A DNA stretch of 33,990 nt from Muribaculaceae bacterium Isolate-110 (HZI) (GCA_003762875.1 RIBL01000026.1:1-33990); one strand, 5' to 3'; shown: positions 8,283-15,764, counted from the stretch's first letter. Notes: a model not told the origin generated them from the letters alone. Program-made: numbers and translations.

Positions 8283-9355
8283 AACTGACTGATACAAAAT
8301 ATGTGATTATCTGTGGGTTGATGCTGTTTGTGTGCATAAGTATTTATGCTCGTAATGTCAGTGTCAGCGGACGTGTGGTTGACAAATATAATGGCGAGCC
8401 GCTGATAGGGGCTTGCGTATATGCCGCTTATACCGATAAAAAAGACAGTCTAATGGCAGTAACGGATACTGTGGGATTGTTCACGGTGTCAGTTCCGGAG
8501 AATCAGCTATTACGATTTCAATATATGGGTTACAAGGATACATTTGCTCTCGCAAAGTCAAACCTACTAATTGAAATGGAAGATGGAGGAGAGTGGAAAA
8601 ATCCATTGTGGATTATTGACAGCGTAATCGCTGACGTGAACTACCCGGATATATGGTATCAATCGCCATTTGGTGATATCACATTGGAATCATTAGTCTG
8701 TGAAGCGATGCCTGTGTTGCGGGAGGATGATATAGAAAAAGTACATTTGATAGATTCGACTATATGCTTCGGAAACATTCTATACACCGGATTATGTCGG
8801 GTAGATACAAAACCGACCACCGTGCAGGTAATTGTTGACGGTGAAAATTGTGGCATAATAACGGAACGAGCTGGGCGATTGGCAGGAGAAACCGCGGCTA
8901 TAAAATATGCCTCGAATATCCTGAGGATAGACAGTGTAGTAGATGCCGTAGCCATTGACACCAAGAAACTTTTACTTATACCCACTGAGTATTATAAAAA
9001 GGCTGAGAAAATGTTGGTCGTGACTACGGATCACCATTACCCCTCTGTGGCTGAATCTGGTTTTCTGCCATATCAATATGACAATGGCGATGATTATGTC
9101 TCTGATGGACGGTATCGAATTGTGGATAGTGATGGAAGAATAGGATATGCCACAGCAAACAATGCGGTGATAATACCTCCTCGTTTTGCATTTGGTTTTC
9201 CTTTTCATAATGGCCTTGCAAGGGTTACGAACAGCGGTCATCTTGAAACTGTAATCGGAAGTGATGGAGAATACCACTATTGGGTAAGTAATAGCTGGTA
9301 TTGGATTGATAAAATGGGCAACCGACTTGGAATGGAAGATGAAACCGAACGATAA
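8279..9355 (+). CDS. Secreted protein: CarboxypepD_reg-like domain plus WG-repeat-like end
   Basis: This 358-residue protein starts MKLTDTKYVIICGLMLF, a signal peptide ending around residue 24 (ISIYA). A carboxypeptidase-regulatory-like beta sandwich follows (about 28-103: VSGRVVDKYNGEPLIGACV, then LLRFQYMGYKDTF), of the kind found at the start of SusC-like transporters. The C-terminus (about 277-345: YRIVDSDGRIGYATANN, AVIIPPRFAFGFPFHNGLAR) reads like WG (KWG) repeats. It lacks a TonB-dependent barrel, so it is not a transporter. The first 13 nt after the ATG match the shared start module, then diverge. It is coupled to the previous gene by ATGA and to a tiny ORF downstream. Role unknown; probably periplasmic or surface exposed. 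Confidence 0.72.
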   Translation: MKLTDTKYVIICGLMLFVCISIYARNVSVSGRVVDKYNGEPLIGACVYAAYTDKKDSLMAVTDTVGLFTVSVPENQLLRFQYMGYKDTFALAKSNLLIEMEDGGEWKNPLWIIDSVIADVNYPDIWYQSPFGDITLESLVCEAMPVLREDDIEKVHLIDSTICFGNILYTGLCRVDTKPTTVQVIVDGENCGIITERAGRLAGETAAIKYASNILRIDSVVDAVAIDTKKLLLIPTEYYKKAEKMLVVTTDHHYPSVAESGFLPYQYDNGDDYVSDGRYRIVDSDGRIGYATANNAVIIPPRFAFGFPFHNGLARVTNSGHLETVIGSDGEYHYWVSNSWYWIDKMGNRLGMEDETER

Positions 9356-9434
9356 AAACTCCGAGATAAGAATCTACCAAGGCGTATGGAAAAATACGTT
9401 TTACGACAAATCTAATCACTTGCACATTGAATAA
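9339..9434 (+). CDS. Small overlapping ORF, 31 aa
   Basis: ATG 9339 lies 17 nt inside the previous gene and the frame reads MKPNDKNSEIRIYQGVWKNT to a stop that overlaps the next ATG as TAATG (9432-9436). The overlapping start and stop fit the coupling pattern of this operon. It has no signal or membrane segment and could also be the tail of a lost larger gene. Confidence 0.35.
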   Translation: MKPNDKNSEIRIYQGVWKNTFYDKSNHLHIE

Positions 9435-9511
9435 TGAAACTGACTGATAAACGATTTTGGATAGTGTGGCTTGTTCTCCTTCTATTGGCGATTGTGAGTT
9501 GTATGACATGA
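9434..9511 (+). pseudogene. Truncated LTDKRFW gene (25 codons)
   Basis: The frame MKLTDKRFWIVWLVLLLLAI ends after 25 codons at TGA 9509-9511; it looks like a membrane or lipoprotein signal (IVSC). Past the stop, the same frame stays open and hydrophobic to about 9630, and another ATG overlaps the stop as ATGA (9508, 28 codons). This is most simply a sister of the 5884 and 7521 genes that has been cut short, or a start module that carries no full gene. Confidence 0.5.
9437..9463 (+). repeat. Start-module repeat, copy 3
   Basis: These 27 nt are identical to 5896-5922 and are placed directly after an ATG, but head only a 25-codon frame. Confidence 0.8.
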
Positions 9512-9633
9512 GGCTGGAACGAGGATACAGCATTGCTCGGTGCGGCTTATACGCTGTCGCTATTATCGTTCAAAGTACTATTATCTTTTTTTGACCTTTG
9601 CACGTTATTACTTTATGAATTAGAAATTTTACT

Positions 9634-10581
9634 ATGAAAATTCAGCAAGATAACTTAGGAAATCAGGATGGAAAGATTGATTTGAAGATGTGGATGGAGG
9701 AGCATCCGCAGGAATATGGCGAGTTTGCTGCGGCGATGGGCGAAGCGGACTCGCTGGAGGTGTTTTTGTTGGGTGCTGCAGCATTTCTTTCGTCGCCGGA
9801 GTTTCAGAAGCTATTGGAGAATATGATTGACCTTGACAATCTGGACTTGGATGAGCTTTTGAAGATTCTTCAAGAGTCGGATTTTGCTGAGAAGATATTT
9901 GGCGAACAGGCAGAAGGGAGCGAATGGGCTAAATACCGGTTGCCCTTTGCCGCATGGCTCAAATATGGACGCTCTTCTGAAATGATGATAGATAATATTG
10001 AGGAAGCGGCAGAGTCGATTGACAACAAACAGTACCAGTGGCAGCTTGCAAAGTTCATGAAGACATTTCTTGCGAGGGAGGTAGAGGATAAACGACGCTC
10101 GCGCAAGGATTTGAAGGAGTATCTTGATTATCGCATGAGTGTAGATAACGGCAACTTGGCTGATTGGGCGTTGGAGGGTATTGATGAGTCTAAACCGACT
10201 GCTAGAATTACAGAAAACGCAGAATTATCTCATGACTTTCTTTCCCTTTTGGCATCTCACGGCAGTGAGATTGTTAAGCGCATTGGCAAATGGATAGAAA
10301 CACATATCCGTGGCGTTGACATAGCGCACTTATATGTCGCACTTGTCGAGTCTGGCGAGCTGGATCCGTCAACACCTGTCAAACGATTTGTCGAGATATT
10401 ATCCGCCACATTCCCTGAATGCAAAATCGTCGGCGAGCGTCAGGTGCAGAAGAGCGTAAACACGCTACAAGATTTATCTCCCAATCGTAAGCGATTTATC
10501 AAAGACGAGCCAGAACATCGCTTCGCTATTGACTCTATAAAGACCGATGTTTTACGAATTGACCCAGATGGAGTAGACTGA
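9634..10581 (+). CDS. Unrecognised 315-aa cytoplasmic protein (DUF6043-like?)
   Basis: This soluble, mostly helical and acidic protein has no signal peptide or membrane segment. The first part (about residues 18-110) is strongly acidic (MIDLDNLDLDELLKILQESD); the last third is more basic and includes SPNRKRFIKDEPEHRF. It resembles proteins commonly found between cargo and the helix-turn-helix/DUF3987 genes of Bacteroidales mobilizable elements; I think of DUF6043, but that is from memory and weak. The ATG at 9634 follows an A/T-rich leader with a partial -7-like box (CTTTGCAC near 9596). It is transcribed in the same direction as the mobilization genes but separated by 160 bp and its own promoter. 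Function unknown. Confidence 0.6.
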   Translation: MKIQQDNLGNQDGKIDLKMWMEEHPQEYGEFAAAMGEADSLEVFLLGAAAFLSSPEFQKLLENMIDLDNLDLDELLKILQESDFAEKIFGEQAEGSEWAKYRLPFAAWLKYGRSSEMMIDNIEEAAESIDNKQYQWQLAKFMKTFLAREVEDKRRSRKDLKEYLDYRMSVDNGNLADWALEGIDESKPTARITENAELSHDFLSLLASHGSEIVKRIGKWIETHIRGVDIAHLYVALVESGELDPSTPVKRFVEILSATFPECKIVGERQVQKSVNTLQDLSPNRKRFIKDEPEHRFAIDSIKTDVLRIDPDGVD

Positions 10582-10617
10582 AATAGCCTCTTTTCGATTC
10601 GTTTGATTCGTTTTATA

Positions 10618-10627
10618 GTTCGCGAAC
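10618..10627. promoter_or_regulatory. Palindrome GTTCGCGAAC, candidate operator
   Basis: A perfect 10-bp palindrome lies about 42 bp upstream of the -7 box at 10670, followed by the half site AACGAAC. Position suits a regulator of the helix-turn-helix/DUF3987 operon. Confidence 0.35.
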
Positions 10628-10669
10628 TTAACGAACCATCAATTCTTTTTAATCCAAGAAATTACGCTA

Positions 10670-10677
10670 TACTTTTG
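10670..10677 (+). promoter_or_regulatory. Promoter -7 box before helix-turn-helix gene
   Basis: TACTTTTG fits TAnnTTTG; the expected start (about 10681) lies at the base of the hairpin at 10678-10706, leaving a 60-nt leader before ATG 10742. Confidence 0.5.
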
Positions 10678-10706
10678 CGCCATCGTTCCATTTCGGAGCG
10701 GTGGCG
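10678..10706 (+). terminator. Leader hairpin, possible attenuator
   Basis: CGCCATCGTTCC pairs over 12 bp (two G-U) with GGAGCGGTGGCG around a 5-nt loop, followed by TTTCTGTCTTAT. It sits at the very start of the transcript from the 10670 promoter, so it could terminate early or protect the 5' end. Confidence 0.45.
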
Positions 10707-10741
10707 TTTCTGTCTTATGCCGCCAGTAGAAGCGTCGAACA

Positions 10742-11077
10742 ATGTCGGCAATCAAAACAAAAATGCAAGATTTATTAGATATGCTCAATGAGGGTCGGGC
10801 CCATGTCAAGGTAGAGATGAACGCCGAAGACCTCAAAGCATTTTCGGAGGACTTGATCCGCCGCGCAAAGGATGAACTCGGCTCGATGGTCGAGGCAGCC
10901 AAGAAAGAACGTATGCTCACCAAAGCCGAGGTAAAGGAACTCTTTGGCGTATGCGATGCCACACTCTGGCACTGGGCAAATAAAGGTATCCTCAAACCTG
11001 TCAAGACCGGCAACAAGATTATGTACCCGGAATATGAGGTACGCAAAGCCCTCGGACAACGTAACATCAATATCTGA
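10742..11077 (+). CDS. Helix-turn-helix (excisionase-like) protein
   Basis: This 111-residue protein has a helical N-terminus (about 1-57) and a MerR/excisionase-type winged helix at the C-terminus: LTKAEVKELFGVCDATLWHW (about 59-78) followed by the wing ANKGILKPVKTGNKIMYPEY. Proteins of this type stand directly before DUF3987 genes in Bacteroidales mobilizable elements and probably act as excision factors or regulators of the mobilization operon. ATG 10742 follows a structured leader and promoter at 10670. The DUF3987 gene starts 5 nt after its stop, so the two are one operon. Function by family; DNA target unknown. Confidence 0.75.
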   Translation: MSAIKTKMQDLLDMLNEGRAHVKVEMNAEDLKAFSEDLIRRAKDELGSMVEAAKKERMLTKAEVKELFGVCDATLWHWANKGILKPVKTGNKIMYPEYEVRKALGQRNINI

Positions 11078-11082
11078 GCATC

Positions 11083-12495
11083 ATGAAAGCGAATGGCTAT
11101 TACAACCATCCACGCTTTCCGTTGGAAGCCGGATGTGGATTGATCGAGGAGGATAGCATTGCCTTTACCAGCGATTCCGGTAAAACTACCGAAACTCCTT
11201 CTTTCCCTCTGGAGATATTTCCGAAAGCAATCCGCGACATAATCGAGACTCTTGAAGAATACGAGAACTATAATGTCGATTTCACAGCGGCTTCATTCCT
11301 TACAGTATTCGCGGCTGCTATGGGCAACGCTTGGTCAGTCCGCTTCATGACCGGATGGGTAAGCCGACCGATAATCTACATGGTGCTTGTAGGTTCGCCG
11401 AGCTGCGGCAAGACTCCGCCATTGCAACAGGCGGTCGCACCGCTTCTTAAACTCGACGGAGAGTATGACATGATCTATTGCAAGGAGATGGAAACCTACC
11501 GTCGATGGGAACGCATGTCGGCAAAGCAGCGTGAGAAACATTCTCTACCTGAAGAAATGAAGATGCCTCAGCGAAAATGTCATGTGGTGGTTGACTCCAC
11601 CGTAGAGGCTCTTATCGGAGCTTTGCGCGACAATCCGCGCGGAGTGCTGATTTACAAGGATGAGATAGACAGCCTCCTCTCCAATTTCAACCGCTACAAC
11701 AGTTCGGACGAGGGCTACTTTCTCAGTCTGTTCAGCGGTACGCCTTTCAAGTACAGCCGAAAGTCAAACAACGAGCATATCTTCCTCGCCAATCCCTATT
11801 GTTCTATTATTGGCACTACACAGCCCGGTCGTCTGGGCGAACAGTTCGGCGGCAAGCGAATGATGAACGGCTTTTCATCTCGATTCCTGAAAGTCTATCC
11901 CGAAATTGACAAGATGCCGTCGTGGAACGACACCGCCATGCCTGACGGCGTTCTTGAAGAATGGGAGCGAATTATCCGAAAGGTGGTAACAGTCACTCCT
12001 TCAACAGACCAAGAGGGAAAAGCAACCTCAATAGAGCTACTGTTTTCCCAAGAGGCAAAGCTCCGCGTAATTCAATGGAAAGACGAGGTCAATAACAAGG
12101 CTTATGCTGAAACGGATTCGGATGCTGTCAGGGCGTTGTGCGGCAAACTGGAAACTTATCTCGTCCGCTTCTGCCTGGTCATACAGATTATGCACTGCAT
12201 CTGTGGAGAATCGGGCATGGATAAAATTGAACCGGGAACTGCCGAACTCGCCATCAGGCTCACCGAATATTTCAGAAACATGGAGAGCCGGATTGCACCG
12301 GAGATTGAAACCGGTATCCTCGACAACCGGTTTACCGAGTTACTCGGAAACCTCAGGGATTCGTTCACCACAGCCGAGGCAGTCAGGGAAGCCCTGCAAC
12401 TCGGAATCTCGGAATCCTCGGTCAAAAGATTCCTGAGAGACGGAGGCCGAGGATTCGTGAAGAAAAAGTCACACGGTTGCTATCGCAAAATATGA
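11083..12495 (+). CDS. DUF3987 ATPase / primase-helicase-like protein
   Basis: This 470-residue protein matches DUF3987 of Bacteroidales mobile elements: VGSPSCGKTPPLQQA (Walker A, about residues 105-119) and GVLIYKDEIDSLL (Walker B with acidic pair, about 186-198), then SLFSGTPFKYSRKS and SIIGTTQPGRL (about 240-250). DUF3987 proteins resemble RecA/DnaB-like ATPases attached to primases, and a role in element replication is suspected. The C-terminal 50 residues form a small helix-turn-helix-like domain (SFTTAEAVREALQLGISESS). It is 5 nt from the preceding helix-turn-helix gene and upstream of the iteron-like array and relaxosome genes. No primase domain is seen, so priming would come from another protein. 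Confidence 0.8.
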   Translation: MKANGYYNHPRFPLEAGCGLIEEDSIAFTSDSGKTTETPSFPLEIFPKAIRDIIETLEEYENYNVDFTAASFLTVFAAAMGNAWSVRFMTGWVSRPIIYMVLVGSPSCGKTPPLQQAVAPLLKLDGEYDMIYCKEMETYRRWERMSAKQREKHSLPEEMKMPQRKCHVVVDSTVEALIGALRDNPRGVLIYKDEIDSLLSNFNRYNSSDEGYFLSLFSGTPFKYSRKSNNEHIFLANPYCSIIGTTQPGRLGEQFGGKRMMNGFSSRFLKVYPEIDKMPSWNDTAMPDGVLEEWERIIRKVVTVTPSTDQEGKATSIELLFSQEAKLRVIQWKDEVNNKAYAETDSDAVRALCGKLETYLVRFCLVIQIMHCICGESGMDKIEPGTAELAIRLTEYFRNMESRIAPEIETGILDNRFTELLGNLRDSFTTAEAVREALQLGISESSVKRFLRDGGRGFVKKKSHGCYRKI

Positions 12496-12527
12496 CGCTT
12501 GAGCTGACACTATGAACTTTTGACATT

Positions 12528-12695
12528 ATGACATTTTCGACCGATGTCGAACTGACTGAGATACCCCGGTTGCTCACGCCAGATTTGGAGTATCGAACTT
12601 GCTTTGCAAGATATGCCGATTGTGTCCACAACGGCAATCCCGCCTCCCCCGAGGTGAGGGTCAATCCCGCTCGAAACTCGCAGTCTTTTATCTAA
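12528..12695 (+). CDS. Small ORF, 55 aa, unknown
   Basis: ATG 12528 opens a frame MTFSTDVELTEIPRLLTPDL that ends at TAA 12693-12695. It lies 32 nt after the DUF3987 gene in the same direction. Codon use looks like that of its neighbours, but no motif is seen. It may be a small mobilization accessory protein or chance. Confidence 0.35.
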   Translation: MTFSTDVELTEIPRLLTPDLEYRTCFARYADCVHNGNPASPEVRVNPARNSQSFI

Positions 12696-12824
12696 TGATA
12701 CATTGTCCGTGAACGATGATAGACTGAAAAATGAATGATGAAAAACTGAAAATATGCGGTTGATAGATTATTCAATATCGCATTTATCATGAACCGTGAT
12801 ACTTCGGTTTATCGGTCATCGTCA

Positions 12825-12904
12825 CATTGGATAATCGATACATTGGATAATATGATAATGAGCCATTGGACAATAAGTCATCGGGTAATGGAGCATTGGA
12901 TAAT
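12825..12904 (+). repeat. Iteron-like array of CATTGGATAAT
   Basis: Five direct copies lie at 12825-12835, 12841-12851, 12864-12874 (CATTGGACAAT), 12879-12889 (CATCGGGTAAT) and 12894-12904, mostly 15-16 nt apart. Three are identical. The region 12696-13055 has no gene; its later part (12936-12970) holds looser repeats of ATCATCAA. It lies just upstream of mobC and the relaxase gene, the usual place for oriT, so relaxosome or replication-initiator binding is likely. No nick site can be named. Confidence 0.6.
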
Positions 12905-13055
12905 CAGACAATCGAGTCACTAAGATATTATATCATCAAGGTGTCAGTTCATCAAATCATCAAGCAATCATTATACCAAGTCATATAGTCTTCATTGTAT
13001 CAGATATTCAATCCACCAATTTATCAAACCATAATATCTTAAAAAGTTAATCTCT

Positions 13056-13436
13056 ATGCCGGATAAAAAATCCATCACTATAAAAATACGTGTCGATTCG
13101 CAGACCCACGCAGAAATGCAGTCAAGAGCCGACCGATACACCGACGGTAATCTGAGCGCGTTTGTACGTTGTGCCACTCTCAAATATGAAGAGCAGCCGA
13201 TGGCTGACCGAGACAATCCCCGTATGATTGCTTTGATCAAGTCCGCTATCAAGCTCATCGAAAGAACCGGCACCAACACCAATCAGGTTGCAAAGCACAT
13301 CAACGAACAGCAGAAAATGAATCCTTACTCGTTGCGGGCGGCAGATCTTCTTCCCTTCGGTCAGTTTTGCGAGGGTACAGAAAAAATCCGGCAGATGCTG
13401 ACATACCTCTATAACATGATAATTTCAGGAAAATGA
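13056..13436 (+). CDS. mobC: MobC-type relaxosome accessory protein
   Basis: This 126-residue protein has a ribbon-helix-helix start (KSITIKIRVDSQTHAEMQSR, about residues 5-24) with a basic character, then NLSAFVRCATL, then the MobC signature GTNTNQVAKHINEQ (about 72-85). MobC proteins bind near oriT and help the relaxase to melt and nick it. ATG 13056 follows the iteron-like array, and the stop overlaps the relaxase start as ATGA (13433-13436), so the two proteins are made together. Assignment by motif and by the relaxase next door is strong. Confidence 0.85.
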   Translation: MPDKKSITIKIRVDSQTHAEMQSRADRYTDGNLSAFVRCATLKYEEQPMADRDNPRMIALIKSAIKLIERTGTNTNQVAKHINEQQKMNPYSLRAADLLPFGQFCEGTEKIRQMLTYLYNMIISGK

Positions 13437-15190
13437 TAGTCAAGAAACTCAACGATGTGTCCGGCGGCGGCTTCCCCGGCGCTCGATATAACGAGAAGAA
13501 GATTGCTGATGGCGTGGCAACCCTTATGGCGATGGAGAACGTCAGCGAAGCGTTGCGTCACAATGTAGAGACGCTGCACCGCTTCGGCCTTGATGCTTCG
13601 GCTGAAGTCGAGAGGTATCTGAAAGAAAACTCTAAGACTTACGGCAATACAAGGACGACACGTTTCCAGTTCCATGTGTCAGCATCTGTGAAAGGACGCG
13701 CCATGTCGCCTGAAGAACTCACCGACTTCGCGCGAGAGCTTATGGTGGGTATGGGATATGCCCGTCAGCCGTATTTTGTTTACGCCCACCATGATACCGG
13801 TAATAACCATGTGCATATTCTTTCAACGAGAATAAAGCCTAACGGTTATGCCATTTCTGACCATCAAGACAAGCGCAGGCTTAACGAGTGTGCAAACCGC
13901 ATACTATCTCCTGACATCAAGAAAGATATAGACCGGATTCTCAGCTACGACTACGAAACGGAGGGGCAGTTTGCTAATATCGCCAAGACTCACGGCTACA
14001 AGATAGAGAAATCGCTCGACGGATACCGTCTGTTCAAGTGTGGCGGCAATGCCGGAAATATCGCCATCGGCGACATTCTCAATCGAATCACCAGGAACAG
14101 CCCCAAGCGCAAAGATCGCGCTACGCAGCTTCGCGCTATAATCCGGAAATACAAGAGCGAGATAGCCGAGGGAAAATGTCAAAGTGTCGATAATGTCAAA
14201 GTGTCAAAAGGTAAGAAGCGAAAGCCGGTAAAGGCAAAGCTGAACACCGACATCCGCAAAATACTTGATAACCACGGCAAGCCGTTGAGTGAGGAGAACT
14301 GCCAGCGCATACAGACTCTCATTGATGTTCTCAAGACAAAGTTTGGCATAGACATCAGTTTCCAGAAGGACAAGGACGGCAGGGTGAGAGGCTACAGTAT
14401 AATCGACCATGCCGAAAAGATAGCCTTCGACGGCAGCAAGGTGATGAAACTGTCGAGGCTTGTTGATTTCGCCATCAAGCCGCAAAGGAAACCATCACCG
14501 CTTGACGTGTACCGCGACCTGTTCACTGTCGAGGTGGGCAAAGACAGCAGAGGGAACTATATGCTCATCAATGTCAAAGACGGCTCGACGTACAGCAAGC
14601 CAATCTCACCGAGGCAGTACGCATGGTATAACGGCGTAAAGGATGACGAGCGCGAAGATGTAGGTCTGACAATAGCGGCCACGATATTCTCCGAGGAGAT
14701 ACTGACCGAATATCTCATGCGCTATCCGATACACAACCATCAAGAGAGGATAAAGGGCATGGCAGTTGTCAAACATAGAAACGGCAACTACTGCCTCCGC
14801 CTGGCACTGACAGACGGCTATATGCCTTTGATCGAATTAACTCCGGAGGAGGAAGCCAAGTTCCGCTCTCTACATGCCGATGAACAAGCAAGGCAAGACT
14901 TCCTGATGTCAATAGCCATGCTGCATCTTACTCGAAAGGATGCCGAGGCGGTTAAAGAGAGGATAAAGCAGAATACCCAGTCCAAAGCCGGAGTCCGTAT
15001 TCTCCCTTCCCGTCCACAGGACTACTCCCCGGAAATCTCGCAAGTGTTCACATTCAATCTTGCCAACGCACTATCTTCCCTCAATGTCAGTTCCGGCTCG
15101 TCCGCTTACAAGCGCGAGTACGAAGTCGGCAACCGCTCCCGCTACGACGACATCGACAACCGTCAGTCCGGCACCCGACTTACAATGTAA
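13433..15190 (+). CDS. mobA: Relaxase / mobilization nuclease (MOBP-like)
   Basis: This 585-residue protein nicks oriT and leads the strand into the recipient. The metal-binding motif III is clear: HHDTGNNHVHILSTR (about residues 119-133, HxDxxxxHVH). The probable nucleophilic tyrosine lies in GARYNEKKI (about Tyr 19). The relaxase domain covers about residues 1-165; the rest (about 270-560) has no recognised helicase or primase motif. The first residues MIVKKLNDVSGGGFPGARY are typical of Bacteroidetes MobA proteins. It is coupled to mobC by ATGA and ends 9 nt before the right arm-type repeats of the element. No coupling protein or mating-pair genes are in the window, so transfer needs a helper. 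Confidence 0.87.
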   Translation: MIVKKLNDVSGGGFPGARYNEKKIADGVATLMAMENVSEALRHNVETLHRFGLDASAEVERYLKENSKTYGNTRTTRFQFHVSASVKGRAMSPEELTDFARELMVGMGYARQPYFVYAHHDTGNNHVHILSTRIKPNGYAISDHQDKRRLNECANRILSPDIKKDIDRILSYDYETEGQFANIAKTHGYKIEKSLDGYRLFKCGGNAGNIAIGDILNRITRNSPKRKDRATQLRAIIRKYKSEIAEGKCQSVDNVKVSKGKKRKPVKAKLNTDIRKILDNHGKPLSEENCQRIQTLIDVLKTKFGIDISFQKDKDGRVRGYSIIDHAEKIAFDGSKVMKLSRLVDFAIKPQRKPSPLDVYRDLFTVEVGKDSRGNYMLINVKDGSTYSKPISPRQYAWYNGVKDDEREDVGLTIAATIFSEEILTEYLMRYPIHNHQERIKGMAVVKHRNGNYCLRLALTDGYMPLIELTPEEEAKFRSLHADEQARQDFLMSIAMLHLTRKDAEAVKERIKQNTQSKAGVRILPSRPQDYSPEISQVFTFNLANALSSLNVSSGSSAYKREYEVGNRSRYDDIDNRQSGTRLTM

Positions 15191-15198
15191 GAATGAAG

Positions 15199-15379
15199 TA
15201 GTGACTATCTCAGCGCACCACGACGATAGTCACTATTATTTTGCAGAGAATTTAATGTAGAATTTAATTGGGTTTAGAATTAAACGCTACTTTTTAATAC
15301 AGTTTAATCAAGCCGATTTATCGTGGTTTATAGCGATTTAGATAGTGACTATTATAGTGACTACGCCCTGTAGTGACTA
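15199..15379. repeat. Right arm-type repeats TAGTGACTA
   Basis: Copies lie at 15199-15208 and inverted 15226-15235 (a hairpin-forming pair), then direct at 15343-15352, 15355-15363 and 15371-15379. The 12-nt spacing of 15343 and 15355 equals that of the left pair (2253 and 2265). This supports the right end of the element being close by. Confidence 0.65.
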
Positions 15380-15385
15380 AAAGAA

Positions 15386-15416
15386 AAATCGCCAACTCTG
15401 TAAGAATTAGCGATTT
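15386..15416. terminator. Hairpin beside right attachment site
   Basis: AAATCGCcAA pairs with a TTagCGATTT-type arm around a loop of about 11 nt, with A-rich and T-rich flanks. It stands in the same relation to the 15430 repeat as the hairpin at 2066 to the 2122 repeat. Confidence 0.5.
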
Positions 15417-15429
15417 AATCTTTGCTTGG

Positions 15430-15442
15430 GTGGTGCCACCAG
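15430..15442. other. Putative attachment site (right): tRNA 3'-end-like direct repeat
   Basis: GTGGTGCCACCAG is the same 13-mer as at 2122. On the minus strand the bases just before it, CAGAACAATTCTG, could form a degenerate T arm, but no acceptor 5' strand, D arm or anticodon arm follows, so there is no functional tRNA here. Confidence 0.55.
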
Positions 15443-15747
15443 AATTGTTCTGAATATAGTATCAATTTGATTATCAGATAATTACCGGCTATCTAAAGGA
15501 GAAAAACTCCGTTGACTACACTGCTATATTTTAGCGATTTGGGGCGTTTTGCTCCGGCAATCTAACACCTTCGCAACATCTTCCCTTATTCTAAAAGTTC
15601 TCTGTGATTGCAAAGTTACGAATTTATTTCCACTCCACCAAATATCAGGCTTGTGTTAATTCAATTTAACAAAGTGATTTATTTCAAAATCACAAAACAA
15701 AATAATTCAAAAACACAAAATAATTTGGTGGTGTCAGATTTAATCCC
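15443..15747. other. Intergenic region, no protein gene; minus-strand promoter-like box
   Basis: No convincing coding frame is present. On the minus strand TAACTTTG (plus-strand CAAAGTTA, 15611-15618) fits the -7 consensus and would start a transcript near 15607 running through the tRNA-like repeat to the hairpin at 15386. An AT-rich direct repeat starts at 15661. Confidence 0.35.
15661..15721. repeat. AT-rich repeat, left copy, flanking defence-like cassette
   Basis: TCAATTTAACAAAG (15661-15674) and TCAAAAACACAAAAT (15707-15721) recur in the same order and orientation at 20525-20538 and 20548-20562. The spacing differs (32 versus 9 nt). The copies bracket 4.8 kb containing the two ATPase genes. 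Confidence 0.55.
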
Positions 15748-15755
15748 TAATTTTG
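15748..15755 (+). promoter_or_regulatory. Promoter -7 box of DUF4143 ATPase gene
   Basis: TAATTTTG ends 3 nt before a GTG (15759) and 9 nt before the ATG (15765), so the mRNA would have a leader of 0-6 nt. Confidence 0.4.
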
Positions 15756-15764
15756 TAGGTGATT

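Larger units (their letters stand above)
2122..15442 (+). mobile_element. Putative 13.3 kb integrative mobilizable element
   Basis: The element is bounded by the 13-bp direct repeats at 2122 and 15430 and by TAGTGACTA arm-type repeats at both ends. Integrase lies at the left end, MobC and relaxase at the right end, and cargo (RhuM-Fic/Doc and the secreted/membrane operon) in between. No type IV secretion genes are present, so transfer would depend on a helper conjugative element. The gene content (integrase, helix-turn-helix, DUF3987, MobC, relaxase) is a common module of Bacteroidales mobilizable elements. The boundaries are inferred from the repeats. Confidence 0.65.

Noticed and set aside
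12690-13055. CRISPR array
   Set aside because: The repeats are only 11 nt with short, irregular spacing and there are no cas genes; iteron-like sites fit better.
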